Source of the DNA: Methylobacterium sp. 10
Lineage (GTDB): Bacteria > Pseudomonadota > Alphaproteobacteria > Rhizobiales > Beijerinckiaceae
Reading direction: 5' to 3'
Length of the DNA: 64,000 nucleotides
Assembly (NCBI RefSeq): GCF_000519085.1
Contig: NZ_KI912577.1
Span: 2,960,632-3,024,631, forward strand
The position numbers and the translations under genes are program-made. How positions within the stretch are numbered: the first letter of the stretch is position 1; each line of letters starts with the position of its first letter. The notes below the pieces were generated by a model, which saw only the letters and a program-made list of their open reading frames with translations, ran no database searches and was not told the origin of the DNA. Positions 18,482 through 27,391 of the stretch are shown here, piece after piece.

Positions 18482-19824
18482 TGGCCATCGCACTGTCGCC
18501 CAACGGATTCCCCGCAGCTCAAATCCGCTCCACCGCCAACGGGTCGATCCGCCGTCATCTCGCAGCGGCGATCGGTGTCGGCGCCGTCCTCGTCATCGGT
18601 GTCGGCGGCTGGGCCACCTTCACGATGATTTCCGGTGCCGTGATCGCGCCGGGCCAGCTCATGGTCGAATCGGACGTGAAGAAGGTGCAGCACCCCACCG
18701 GCGGAGTCGTCGGGGAATTGCGGGTGAAGGAAGGCGCGCGGGTCAAGGCCGGCGACATCCTGATCCGCCTGGACGAGACCCAGACCCGGGCCAATCTCGA
18801 CATCATCTTGAAGGCGCTCGATGAGTTCGCGGCCCGTCGGGCCCGCGACGAGGCCGAGCGCGACGGCGCATCCGAGATCGCCTTCCCGCCGGATCTCCTG
18901 GCCCGCAAGGCCAAGGATCCGTCCGTCGCCCATCTGGTCGACAGCGAAACCCGCCTGTTCCTTGCCCGCGTCGCTGGCCGCGAGGGCCAGAAGGCACAGC
19001 TGCGCGAGCGCGTTTCCCAGCTTGGCGAGGAGATCAAGGGGCTCACCGAGCAGGCCGCCGCCAAGGAGCGGGAAACGGCCTTGATCGGAACCGAGCTGAA
19101 GGGCGTGCGCGAGCTCTATGGCAAGAACCTCGTGCCGCTCTCGCGCGTCACCGCTCTGGAACGGGACGGCGCCCGCCTGCAGGGCGAGCGCGGGCAGCTC
19201 ATCGCTTCCACCGCATCGGCCAAGGGCAAGATCACCGAGATCGAGCTGCAGATCTTCCAGATCGACCAGGACATGCGGACCGAGACCGGCAAGGAGCTCG
19301 CCGAGATCCGCGGTCGCTGGTCGGAATATGTGGAGAAGCGAATCGCCGCCGAGGATCAGCTCAAGCGGATCGACATGCGCTCGCCCCAGAACGGCACGGT
19401 CCACCAGCTGACGGTGCACACGATCGGCGGTCTCGTGGTGCCCAGCGAGCCGGCGATGCTCATCGTGCCCGACGCCGACAAGCTGATCGTCGAGGTCAGG
19501 ATCCAACCGCAGGACATCGACAACGTGCGCGTGGACCAGCGAGCGGTCCTGCGCTTTCCGGCCTTCAACCAGCGGGTGACGCCCGAGATCGACGGGATCG
19601 TGAGCCGCGTCTCGGCCGACGTCTCCCAGGATCCCAAGAGCGGCATGACCTACTACACCGCGCGCATTCGTCTGCCCGAGGATCAGGTGGAGCGCCTCGG
19701 AAAGGTCCAGCTCGTGCCGGGCATGCCCGTGGAGGCGTACATGCAGCTCGGAGACCGTTCCGTGCTCTCCTACCTGACGAAGCCCCTGACCGATCAGATC
19801 GCCAAGGCTTGGCGAGAGCGCTGA
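18481..19824 (+). CDS. Type I secretion membrane fusion protein (HlyD/PrtE family)
   Basis: This periplasmic adaptor has about 447 residues: one N-terminal transmembrane helix (~27-48, VGAVLVIGVGGWATFTMI), a lipoyl/biotinyl-like half (VKKVQHPTGGVVGELRVKEG), a long alpha-helical hairpin rich in Glu/Arg/Lys (~100-285), and a C-terminal beta domain ending at KPLTDQIAKAWRER. It bridges the ABC transporter to a TolC-type channel. The ATG at 18481 overlaps the exporter stop by one base (TGATG); a GTG directly before (18478) is an alternative start. Gene order exporter-MFP is standard. Confidence 0.92.
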   Translation: MAIALSPNGFPAAQIRSTANGSIRRHLAAAIGVGAVLVIGVGGWATFTMISGAVIAPGQLMVESDVKKVQHPTGGVVGELRVKEGARVKAGDILIRLDETQTRANLDIILKALDEFAARRARDEAERDGASEIAFPPDLLARKAKDPSVAHLVDSETRLFLARVAGREGQKAQLRERVSQLGEEIKGLTEQAAAKERETALIGTELKGVRELYGKNLVPLSRVTALERDGARLQGERGQLIASTASAKGKITEIELQIFQIDQDMRTETGKELAEIRGRWSEYVEKRIAAEDQLKRIDMRSPQNGTVHQLTVHTIGGLVVPSEPAMLIVPDADKLIVEVRIQPQDIDNVRVDQRAVLRFPAFNQRVTPEIDGIVSRVSADVSQDPKSGMTYYTARIRLPEDQVERLGKVQLVPGMPVEAYMQLGDRSVLSYLTKPLTDQIAKAWRER

Positions 19825-20055
19825 AGGCTTCGAACGACGGACAATGAGGCCCCGGACGTGCACCAGCGCAAAAGTTTGAAGAATCCGCATCACCGGCAGG
19901 TCGGTTGTACCTTGCCTTCAGGCGCTCAAGCCTGATATGGCAACCGCCTTTCCGCGATGTGTGAACTGCCATCGCCGAGGACGCCTTTCCAAGGTGCCTC
20001 GTCCCCGAGACCCTATGGACAGGCGGCGGGCTCAAACCCGGCCGACGTGAGACCG

Positions 20056-20181
20056 ATGAAGATTCGCAACTCCCTCAAGTCCCTCCGTGGCCGTCACCGC
20101 GACAACCAGCTCGTGCGCCGCAAGGGCCGCGTCTACGTCATCAACAAGACGCAGAAGCGCTTCAAGGCCCGCCAGGGCTGA
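20056..20181 (+). CDS. rpmJ: 50S ribosomal protein L36
   Basis: This is a 41-residue basic protein starting [18 protein letters not shown] and ending KRFKARQG, the alphaproteobacterial L36 form. It lacks the four zinc-binding Cys/His ligands of classical L36 (C-minus type). The ATG at 20056 is the only start that gives a normal L36; the frame is open further upstream but does not look coding. It stands alone between a type I secretion operon and a TPR protein, and a hairpin follows. Confidence 0.96.
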   Translation: MKIRNSLKSLRGRHRDNQLVRRKGRVYVINKTQKRFKARQG

Positions 20182-20188
20182 GGCTGCG

Positions 20189-20211
20189 GGCTGCCCGGAA
20201 CATGGGCAGCC
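20189..20211 (+). terminator. Hairpin after rpmJ
   Basis: GGCTGCCC (20189-20196) and GGGCAGCC (20204-20211) form a perfect 8-bp stem with a 7-nt loop, starting 8 nt after the rpmJ stop. There is no T-run, so this is a probable but not certain terminator. Confidence 0.5.
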
Positions 20212-20263
20212 GCGTCAAGCCTGCCTGTTGACGGCGGCGTGAAGGGCGAGGAAGCTCGCTGTC

Positions 20264-20902
20264 ATGACGCTGTCCCGGCCATTCGGAATTCTTGTCAACG
20301 CTGCGCTCCTGAGCGCCGCGTTTTTTTCGTATGGGCTATCGTCCGCCGACGCGCTTCCGCAAGCGGGCCGGGAGACCGGACAGGGCAAGGGAGACGGCAA
20401 GGATGCACCCAGGAAGGTGCAGGCGCCGAGCCTCGAGGATCTGTATGCGAGGCTGAAGGCGTCCGAGGACGATGCCGAGGCCAAAGGCATCTCCCGTCTG
20501 ATCGAGCAGCGCCTCGGCCGCTCCGGCAGCGCCACCGCCGACCTTCTCACGGAACGCGCCCGTCAGGCGATGTCGGGCCGCGACTATGCCCTCGCCGTCG
20601 AGTTGATGGACCGCGCCACCCATCTAGAACCGCAATGGGCCGAGGGCTGGAACCGGCGGGCCACGGTGTTCTGGCTTCTCACCGACCAGACCAACGCCGT
20701 GGCCGATCTGCAGCGGACGCTGGTGCTGGAACCACGGCATTACGAGGCCTGGGCGGCTTTGGGACGGATCTATCTCTCCATGGATGACAAGCGTCGCGCC
20801 TTGGATGCCTTCCGCCGCGCCTCCGCAATCTATCCGCGCATGGAGAAGCTTCAGAGCGCCATCGATCGATTGGCGCCGGAGATTGACGGGCGGGATCTCT
20901 AG
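20264..20902 (+). CDS. Exported TPR-repeat protein
   Basis: This 212-residue protein has an N-terminal signal peptide (about residues 1-30, ending SSADA). A charged linker is followed by two to three tetratricopeptide repeats (ATADLLTERARQAMSGRDYA; WAEGWNRRATVFWLLTDQ; YEAWAALGRIYLSMDDKRRA). TPRs are protein-binding scaffolds and this one should be periplasmic. The alpha/beta hydrolase gene begins 6 nt after its stop, so the two are probably co-transcribed. The partner is unknown. Confidence 0.8.
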   Translation: MTLSRPFGILVNAALLSAAFFSYGLSSADALPQAGRETGQGKGDGKDAPRKVQAPSLEDLYARLKASEDDAEAKGISRLIEQRLGRSGSATADLLTERARQAMSGRDYALAVELMDRATHLEPQWAEGWNRRATVFWLLTDQTNAVADLQRTLVLEPRHYEAWAALGRIYLSMDDKRRALDAFRRASAIYPRMEKLQSAIDRLAPEIDGRDL

Positions 20903-20908
20903 CCGGAC

Positions 20909-21922
20909 ATGATACTTTTGCATTGGCTCGGACTGATCGCGGGCGCGATGCTCGGGGTGATCGTCTGCGTGCTCGCGGCCGGAGCCCTCGTCACCCTGAT
21001 CGTTACATTGCGGGTCGGCACCCGGTTTCCGCCGCAAGGGCCCTTCATTGAGGTGGATGGCGGGCGGCTCGCCACCATCGAGGCCGGCCCGAAAGCGTCG
21101 TCGAAGGGGACTGTCGTGCTCCTGCACGGAGCCTCCGCCAACGCGGCCGACCCGATGGAAGGTGTCGGCCGCAGGCTCGCCGAGAGCGGCTTTCGCGTAA
21201 TTGCCTTCGACAGGCCCGGATACGGCTGGAGCGACCGCCTTGGCGGTCGTGATGGGGCGAGCCCGGCGGCGCAGGGCCATGCGATCGCACAGGCGATCGA
21301 GCGGATGGGGACGGGCCCCGTGATCCTGCTCGGACATTCCTGGTCCGGCGCCCTGGCCGGCGCCATCGCCCTCGACCATCCGGAGGTCGTCTCGGGCCTC
21401 GTTCTGGTTGCACCGGTGGCGATGCCGTTTCCCGCCATGGCGCCCCTGCCGTGGTACTACCGTCTCGCCCTGAAGCCTCCGGTCGCATGGCTGCTCAGCC
21501 GCACCGTCGCGACACCGATCGGCCTCTACTATCTCGAACGCGCAGGCCGTGCGGCCTTTCGGCCGCAGGAAATCCCCGGGGACTATCTCGAGCGGAGCCG
21601 CTCAGCCCTGGTGCTGCGCCCCTCGACGATGCTCGCAAATCTCGAAGACCTGATCGGCCTGCCCGCCGCCCTGGCGGCCCAGGCTCCGCGCTATGGCACC
21701 ATCGCCGCACCGACAGTGATCATCTCCGGCGATGCGGATGCCGCCGTTCCGGCAACGCGCCATGCCGAACCCCTCGCCGGGATCATCCCCGGCGCCCGGC
21801 TCATTCTCCTGCCCGGCATCGGCCACATGGTGCCTTACATGGCAACGGACGCCCTCGTAGATGCCGTCGAAGGGCTCGCCACCCGGATCGGCGCGACGAG
21901 ACATGAGCCCGTCGCGCCCTGA
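20909..21922 (+). CDS. Membrane-anchored alpha/beta hydrolase
   Basis: This 337-residue protein has an N-terminal hydrophobic anchor (~1-32) and an alpha/beta-hydrolase domain. Visible are the oxyanion HGAS in VVLLHGASANA, FDRPGYGWSDR, the nucleophile elbow GHSWSG, the acid in ISGDADAAVP and the catalytic His in LPGIGHMVPY. The substrate is not predictable; it is probably an esterase or lipase-type enzyme facing the periplasm. It is encoded immediately after the TPR protein and converges on pyruvate kinase with only 7 nt between stops. Confidence 0.85.
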   Translation: MILLHWLGLIAGAMLGVIVCVLAAGALVTLIVTLRVGTRFPPQGPFIEVDGGRLATIEAGPKASSKGTVVLLHGASANAADPMEGVGRRLAESGFRVIAFDRPGYGWSDRLGGRDGASPAAQGHAIAQAIERMGTGPVILLGHSWSGALAGAIALDHPEVVSGLVLVAPVAMPFPAMAPLPWYYRLALKPPVAWLLSRTVATPIGLYYLERAGRAAFRPQEIPGDYLERSRSALVLRPSTMLANLEDLIGLPAALAAQAPRYGTIAAPTVIISGDADAAVPATRHAEPLAGIIPGARLILLPGIGHMVPYMATDALVDAVEGLATRIGATRHEPVAP

Positions 21923-21929
21923 CAGGCGA

Positions 21930-23366
21930 TCAGGCTCTCGCGGCGTGATCGCGGGTGACGAAGGCGATCCGCACGAGGTTGGTGGCGCCCGGCGTCCCGA
22001 ACGGCACGCCGGCCACCACGATGACGCGATCACCGATCTCGGCGAAGCGCTCGCGAACGGCGAATTTCGCCGCGCGGAAGGCCATGTCGTCCACATCGCT
22101 GGCGTCGTTGGTGACGATCGGGTGCGTACCCCAGCACATCGCCAGACGCCGGGCGGTCTCGCGCTTCGGGGTCAGCGCGATGATCGTGGCGTTGGGGCGC
22201 GAGCGGGCAAGGCGCAGAGCCGTCGATCCCGAATGCGTCCAGGCCATGATGGCGGTGAGGCCGAGGGCGTCGACCATCTGATGGGCGGCCGCCGCGATGG
22301 CGTCCGATGCGGTGGCGTCGGGCTCCGAACGCTGCGCCGTGAGGATCGTCCAATACAGGGCGTCGCGCTCCACCTGCTCGGCGATGCGGCTCATCATCGA
22401 GATCGCCTCGATCGGGAAGGCGCCGGACGCGCTTTCGGCCGACAGCATCACCGCATCGGCGCCTTCGTAGACGGCGGTCGCCACGTCCGAGACCTCGGCG
22501 CGTGTCGGCACCGGTGCCGTGATCATCGATTCGAGCATCTGCGTCGCAACCACGACGGGCTTGCCGAGACGACGGGCACCACGCGTGATCCGCTTCTGCA
22601 CGCCGGGCACCTGCTCCAGCGGCATCTCCACGCCGAGATCGCCGCGCGCGACCATGATCCCGTCGGAGATCTCGATGATCTCGTCGAGGCGGGTGAGGGC
22701 CTGTGGCTTCTCGATCTTGGCCATCACCAGGGCGCGGCCGGCGGCGACCTTCTTCACCTCGGCCACGTCCTCGGGACGCTGGACGAAGGAGACCGCGATC
22801 CAATCCGCCCCGGCATTGAGCCCGGCTTCGAGATCGCCACGATCCTTCTCGGTCATCGCCGCCACCGGAATCACGGTGTCGGGCAGGGACACGCCCTTGC
22901 GGTTGGAAATCCTGCCGCCGATGACGACCTCGGTCACCGCACGTCCTTCGGAGACCTCGGTCACGACAAGGCGCAGCTTTCCGTCATCGATGATGACGAC
23001 GTGCCCCGGCTCCAGCGCGGAGAGAATCTCGGGGTGAGGAAGGTAGACACGATGGATATCGCCCGGCGTCGGATCCGAATCGAGGACGAAGGAGGCCCCG
23101 TTCTCGAGGATCGCGCTGCCGTCGGCGAAGGCAGCGACCCGCAGTTTCGGCCCCTGGAGATCCACCAGGACCGCGATGGGCCGGCGCAACTCGCGCTCGA
23201 TGGTGCGGATCACCTCGATCTTCTCGGGCAATTTCTCGCGCGGAAGGTGGCTCATGTTGAGCCGGAACACGTCCGCACCGGCGCGGAACAGTTTCTCGAT
23301 CATCTCCGGCGTGTCGGAAGCCGGACCGAGGGTGGCGATGATCTTCGTGCGGCGCGAGCGTTTCAC
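21930..23366 (-). CDS. pyk: Pyruvate kinase
   Basis: This 478-residue pyruvate kinase converts phosphoenolpyruvate and ADP to pyruvate and ATP. Recognisable parts are TKIIATLGPAS, FRLNMSH, VDLQGPKLR, the lysine-containing MAKIEKPQAL signature, DGIMVARGDLGVE, and the C-terminal domain ending near TPGATNLVRI. The GTG at 23366 is chosen: GGAG lies 8 nt upstream and family homology starts directly after it (MKRSRRTK). The upstream open frame is not protein-like. It converges with the alpha/beta hydrolase gene. A strong hairpin sits in its leader. Confidence 0.96.
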   Translation of the reverse strand: MKRSRRTKIIATLGPASDTPEMIEKLFRAGADVFRLNMSHLPREKLPEKIEVIRTIERELRRPIAVLVDLQGPKLRVAAFADGSAILENGASFVLDSDPTPGDIHRVYLPHPEILSALEPGHVVIIDDGKLRLVVTEVSEGRAVTEVVIGGRISNRKGVSLPDTVIPVAAMTEKDRGDLEAGLNAGADWIAVSFVQRPEDVAEVKKVAAGRALVMAKIEKPQALTRLDEIIEISDGIMVARGDLGVEMPLEQVPGVQKRITRGARRLGKPVVVATQMLESMITAPVPTRAEVSDVATAVYEGADAVMLSAESASGAFPIEAISMMSRIAEQVERDALYWTILTAQRSEPDATASDAIAAAAHQMVDALGLTAIMAWTHSGSTALRLARSRPNATIIALTPKRETARRLAMCWGTHPIVTNDASDVDDMAFRAAKFAVRERFAEIGDRVIVVAGVPFGTPGATNLVRIAFVTRDHAARA

Positions 23367-23723
23367 TCCGGTCTCCAGTTTTTCGAGGATACCCGTCGGT
23401 TTCGATCGGCCGATTGGGGGTAGGGGGGCAGAAGCACTGCGACGGCACACACGTCAAGCTGCTGAAACTCGTTCTCTCCGGCACCACCGAGGGGGGTGGT
23501 GCCGCCTTTGGAGCAACGTGAGTGAAGGGCACGTTCGCCGGCCTCGCAAGCCGCAAGACGATACGCGTGGATCATGGGCTCCACACTCGAACCTTGCCAA
23601 CCCAAAATCACCTGCTGCGGGAAGGTGTTCGGGTTTACAGAATTGTCCGGCATGCTGTACCCCGCACGTGCGATGCCGGACGCCCAGTCGGGTCTGAGTC
23701 GAGATTAGACAGGAGTGAGTTCG
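23367..23723. other. 357-bp region upstream of pyk with a strong hairpin (23481-23504)
   Basis: No gene is supported here. GGCACCACC (23481-23489) and GGTGGTGCC (23496-23504) form a perfect 9-bp GC-rich hairpin 115 bp upstream of the pyk GTG, without a T-run on either strand. It could be a leader structure of pyk or an upstream terminator. A 44-codon frame at 23574-23708 (+) is open but has no ribosome site and is not called. Confidence 0.4.
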
Positions 23724-23879
23724 ATGAGCGAACAACATGCCCCTCCTCGTTCGGAAAAAGCTGAAATGAAGCGTCAGGCCCGCATAAGGGTGCGCAAGGA
23801 CTCTCACATTGAGACTCGGAAGGCGGAACGTAAACAGAAGCGTATTGCTATCCGCACAGCAGAGGCAGAAAAATTCTGA
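23724..23879 (+). CDS. Small highly charged protein, 51 residues, unknown
   Basis: The ATG at 23724 is preceded by AGGAG (23711-23715) at ideal spacing and opens a 51-residue frame ending with TGA at 23877-23879. The product has 16 Lys/Arg residues plus many Glu, one long predicted helix, no Cys, and no signal peptide. I do not recognise the family. Strong basic character could mean nucleic-acid or ribosome binding, but that is only suggestive. It sits at the left end of a lower-GC patch that also contains the GT61 gene and may belong to the same insertion. Confidence 0.6.
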   Translation: MSEQHAPPRSEKAEMKRQARIRVRKDSHIETRKAERKQKRIAIRTAEAEKF

Positions 23880-23923
23880 ATCTCCTCAACTAAACTTTCG
23901 ATTAACAACAGGATTATTGATCA

Positions 23924-25417
23924 GTGCTATTTGGCGCCCCTTCCACAATTATTATTCGTGCACGAGAAGCAGTAAAGACCTGCCGCGAAGAGGCAGCAGC
24001 CAATCGCTGGGATCAAGTAATAGCAATTACTAACAACTCTGAGTTGATTAAACAACAGCCACAGCTGCTTCTTCAACGCTTGCAGGCTGCTTTCATCCTT
24101 TCTGACGACGATATTATCGGTTGCATTTTAAAGGATCTTCCCAACGCAGCGCTTCCGCAAGCGGTAAAGTTTGCGACTGTGCGGCAACTTGCTGTTAACA
24201 AGCGCGCACATCTGGCGGCCCGCCTACTCATAGATACGCCATCCCTTCACGATACGACACGTTTCCTCAAGTCGACTGGCCTCGTTTTTAAGCACCTGCG
24301 CGACACCAAGATCAAACGGGAACTTCTTGATCTGGTCGCGAAGGTGAGTGGAGGCGGATCGTCGATAAAACCAACTGTATCCGAACTGAGCTTTGCTCCT
24401 CAGCCTGTTCAGGAAGTTTTCGGTAGCGTCAAGCTCGTTGCTTCATCCAACACTGATGCGCGGCACCTCAAGGGTTTGAAACGCGAAGTTGCAGTATTCA
24501 ATCGTCTCATTGCACGCCCCCTGAAACCCACAGTTTCCGAGTACAGGAACGTTTTCACCCATCCCTCCGGGCAAATTTGGACCGAGAATAAAGCGATCGT
24601 CGTTTCGAAGGGGTTCCCCCTCGATGTCACCGACAGGACCCAGACGGAGAACATACCGCTCGCGCTTGGTCTCAATCGTGGAAGCCGCGGAATATATCAT
24701 TGGCTCATTGATTATCTTCCGAGACTAGCATGGATCAAAAGCAGTGGTTTGATGGAAAACGAGGGATGCAAAATCCTTCTCAACGCTGCGCGGTCCGGCT
24801 TCGAGCAAGATACTCTTGAAATGCTCGATCTTGGAAATGCAGTTCAAAAGCTAGACAGATCGGTCTTCGTCGAACGCCTGTTGGTCGCGCGGGTCGGTTT
24901 CCGTGGCATGTCAGGATGGCGTCATCTAGATAGCATCTACGAAGAACTTAGTGAACGCGCGAGCACCTTGGCCGCAAACAACAACGTTGAACTGCCAGAT
25001 CGCGTCTACGTGACACGACGAGACGCCGTCCGGCGTGTGATGAAGAATGAAGCCGATGTGGAAGCCGTAGCGAGAAAGCTCGGATTCACCGTGATGGAGT
25101 TCTCCAAGATCCCTCTCTGGCACCAATTCGCTATCGCCCGGCATGCCTCGGTCATGATGTCTCCTCACGGCGCTGGACTATCTCACATCGTTGTCGCGAA
25201 ACCTGGCCTTCAAGTGATCGAAATCCTTCCAATCATGGATGGGACGTACCAGCTGCGTTTCAATTACGCTCGCCTTTCAATCGTCAAGGGCCATCGATAT
25301 TCGGCGTGGCTCGAACCCCAGCATCCTGGTTTCGATGCATGGACAGTCGATTTGCCGGCCTTCACCACTTTCCTCAAGAAGACTCTCAAGGCGCCGCAGG
25401 CTGGCTCGGGTCGGTGA
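23924..25417 (+). CDS. Family 61 glycosyltransferase (DUF563)
   Basis: This 497-residue protein's C-terminal half has the GT61/DUF563 pattern: GIYHWLIDYLPRLAWIKSSG, DRVYVTRRDAVRR, and the hallmark SPHGAGLSHIVVAKPGLQVIEI. The family moves a sugar onto polysaccharide or glycoprotein acceptors. The N-terminal ~150 residues are helical and unassigned. The start is a GTG at 23924. The gene is about 50% GC, far below its neighbours, which points to recent acquisition. Its last 32 bases overlap the convergent DUF1036 gene end, so its C-terminal residues are read from the opposite strand of older DNA. Confidence 0.85.
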   Translation: MLFGAPSTIIIRAREAVKTCREEAAANRWDQVIAITNNSELIKQQPQLLLQRLQAAFILSDDDIIGCILKDLPNAALPQAVKFATVRQLAVNKRAHLAARLLIDTPSLHDTTRFLKSTGLVFKHLRDTKIKRELLDLVAKVSGGGSSIKPTVSELSFAPQPVQEVFGSVKLVASSNTDARHLKGLKREVAVFNRLIARPLKPTVSEYRNVFTHPSGQIWTENKAIVVSKGFPLDVTDRTQTENIPLALGLNRGSRGIYHWLIDYLPRLAWIKSSGLMENEGCKILLNAARSGFEQDTLEMLDLGNAVQKLDRSVFVERLLVARVGFRGMSGWRHLDSIYEELSERASTLAANNNVELPDRVYVTRRDAVRRVMKNEADVEAVARKLGFTVMEFSKIPLWHQFAIARHASVMMSPHGAGLSHIVVAKPGLQVIEILPIMDGTYQLRFNYARLSIVKGHRYSAWLEPQHPGFDAWTVDLPAFTTFLKKTLKAPQAGSGR

Positions 25418-25853
25418 GCTGGATCGTCCAGCTTTTCTGCTCACCGGTATCGACCTCGTAGAAGCCGTTGCGGTCGTAGCCTCGCGCGAGACAATCCTCG
25501 ACGCCGCGAATCGTGAATTCGGTGTCGCGGGTGCACATGAGCGAGCGACCGTTCCACTCGCCGCCGCGGGTATAGTCCACCGCGTAGACGTAATAGAAGC
25601 GGGCCGCCAGGGCTCCGCGCAGCAGGATTTCGCACCCTTTGGGGGCCACGTCCCACCACCCTTCCGTCACCCAGCCCTGCGTATCGCGATATCCCAGCGA
25701 GACGCCGACCTTGCTTGCGGTCTGGTTGCACATCCGCAGATCGGCGCGGGCGGGCGAGGCGGTGAGAAACAGGGCGGCCAGCGCAGGGGCGAGCCAGAGA
25801 ACCTTCCCCCTCCCCACACGCAGCGGGGAGGGGGTCGCACGGCGGCGGCTCAC
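25386..25853 (-). CDS. DUF1036 secreted protein
   Basis: This protein has about 155 residues: a hydrophobic signal (VLWLAPALAALFLTASPARA) and then a DUF1036 domain with the typical LRMCNQTASKVGVSLGYRD ... EGWWDVAPKGCEILL pattern and paired cysteines. The family is periplasmic or secreted and of unknown function. The GTG at 25853 lies 4 nt after the glycerate kinase stop, implying translational coupling; a second GTG at 25817 would give a shorter, equally good signal peptide. Its 3' end overlaps the convergent GT61 gene. Confidence 0.8.
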   Translation of the reverse strand: MSRRRATPSPLRVGRGKVLWLAPALAALFLTASPARADLRMCNQTASKVGVSLGYRDTQGWVTEGWWDVAPKGCEILLRGALAARFYYVYAVDYTRGGEWNGRSLMCTRDTEFTIRGVEDCLARGYDRNGFYEVDTGEQKSWTIQLTDPSQPAAP

Positions 25854-25857
25854 GCCG

Positions 25858-27186
25858 TTAACCGACGAGGATGATGCGGCAATCGTTGACATTGGTGCGC
25901 GTGGGACCCGGCTGGACGAGATCGCCGATCGTGGCGAAGAACTTCGTCGAATCATTGTCCGCGAGCATCGCAGCGGGATCGAGGCCGGCGGCACGGGCAC
26001 GTGCCAGCGTCGTCGGGTCGACGAGACCGCCGGCCGGATCGGTGGCCTCGCCGCGTCCGCCATCGGTGCCGTCGGTATCGGCGGCGATGCCGAGGATCCC
26101 GGATTCGCCATCGAGACCGATGGCGAGGGCAAGGGCGTATTCCTGGTTCGGACCGCCATGGCCCTCGCCGACGATGGTCACGGTGAGTTCGCCGCCGGAG
26201 ATGATCGCCACCTTGCGGCCGGCCGCCTTCATCTCCTTCGCGAGAGCGGCGTGTTCCGCGGCGACCTCGCGGGCCTCGCCCTCCACGTCGGGGCCGAGCA
26301 TCACGACCTCGTAGCCGGCGCGCTTGGCCGCGTCCGCCGCCGCGTCCAGGGCGTCGATGGGACGGGCTATGATGCGGTACTCGGCTCGGGCGAAGGAGGG
26401 GTCGCCCGCCTTCGGGGTCTCGTTGGCCGGGTCGTTGAGGAGGGCCTTGGCGGTCTCGGGCAGGGGGATGTTGCGACGATCGCAGATCTCGCGGGCATCG
26501 GCCAGCGTCGAGGGATCGGGCACGGTTGGGCCGGAGGCGATCACCGCCGGATCGTCATGCGGCACGTCGGAGATGGCCAGCGTCAGGATCGAGCGCGCGT
26601 TGCGGGCCATCATGGCGAGACGTCCGCCCTTGATCCGGGAGAGGTGCTTGCGCACTGCGTTGATCTCGTTGATCGGCGCGCCCGAGCGCAGCAGCGCCTT
26701 GGTGACCGCCTGTTTCTCGGTGAGGGTGAGGTCGCCGGCGGGCGCGATCCAGTTGGCCGACCCGCCGCCCGAGAGCAGCACCAGCACGTCGTCCTCCGGA
26801 CCGGCATCGGCCGCGATCTTCAGGGCGTCGATGGTGGCGTCGATGCCGGCCTGGTCCGGCACCGGGTGCCCGGCCTCGACCATACGAATCATCGGCGCCT
26901 CCTCGCCGTAGCCGTGGCGGGCCACCGCCAAGCCGACGATGCGGCTCTCGTCGACGCCGTGCTGCTCCCGGTAGAATCGGCTCGCCACGGCGGCCATGCT
27001 GCCGCCGGCCTTGCCGGCACCGAGGATGATCAGCCGGCCGGGCCCAGGCGCGGGCAGGTGCGGCACCAGGCAGCGGGAGGGATGAGCGGCGGCGATCGCC
27101 TGGTCGAGGAAACCGAGAAGCAGGCCGCGGGCGGCATCATGGGACGAAGGAGAGGAAGCGGGCGAGGTGGGTGAAGGCGCGGTCAT
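25858..27186 (-). CDS. gckA: Glycerate 2-kinase (MOFRL family)
   Basis: This protein has about 442 residues and is built as a DUF4147 N-terminal domain (LIILGAGKAGGSMAAVASRFY, LSGGGSANWIAPAG, INAVRKHLSRIKGGRLA) plus a C-terminal MOFRL domain (AIISGGELTVTIVGEGHGGPNQEYALALA ... GIAADTDGTDG). The family phosphorylates D-glycerate to 2-phosphoglycerate. In serine-cycle methylotrophs this is an essential step feeding C1-derived carbon to phosphoenolpyruvate, which fits pyruvate kinase lying nearby. The ATG at 27186 is used; an in-frame ATG at 27204 is an alternative, and neither has a strong ribosome site. It is followed by the coupled DUF1036 gene. Confidence 0.92.
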   Translation of the reverse strand: MTAPSPTSPASSPSSHDAARGLLLGFLDQAIAAAHPSRCLVPHLPAPGPGRLIILGAGKAGGSMAAVASRFYREQHGVDESRIVGLAVARHGYGEEAPMIRMVEAGHPVPDQAGIDATIDALKIAADAGPEDDVLVLLSGGGSANWIAPAGDLTLTEKQAVTKALLRSGAPINEINAVRKHLSRIKGGRLAMMARNARSILTLAISDVPHDDPAVIASGPTVPDPSTLADAREICDRRNIPLPETAKALLNDPANETPKAGDPSFARAEYRIIARPIDALDAAADAAKRAGYEVVMLGPDVEGEAREVAAEHAALAKEMKAAGRKVAIISGGELTVTIVGEGHGGPNQEYALALAIGLDGESGILGIAADTDGTDGGRGEATDPAGGLVDPTTLARARAAGLDPAAMLADNDSTKFFATIGDLVQPGPTRTNVNDCRIILVG

Positions 27187-27391
27187 GGCGTGTCCGTGTC
27201 TCATCAAGGTCCGATCGCGCGGGCCGGATTGCTTGTCCGCCGGATTATTGCCGTGGCGGCGCGATCGCCTATACGTGCTGTGCCCGAGCCCTGCCGCCTC
27301 GGCAAGCGTACGATGGCGCGACCGGCGGCGTGTTTCCTGCCTGCCCAGGGGGATTTTCTCCCGATCGGCCCCGAAGGACCGTGCCCGCCTC

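Noticed and set aside
16499..18493. Long minus-strand frame across the type I exporter, and similarly 1690-3018 and 18169-19893
   Set aside because: These are mirror frames of well-supported plus-strand genes, with no ribosome sites and no recognisable protein features.
23574..23708. 44-codon frame upstream of the small basic protein
   Set aside because: There is no ribosome binding site and no protein-like composition beyond a few Cys; it lies in the divergent leader region of pyk.
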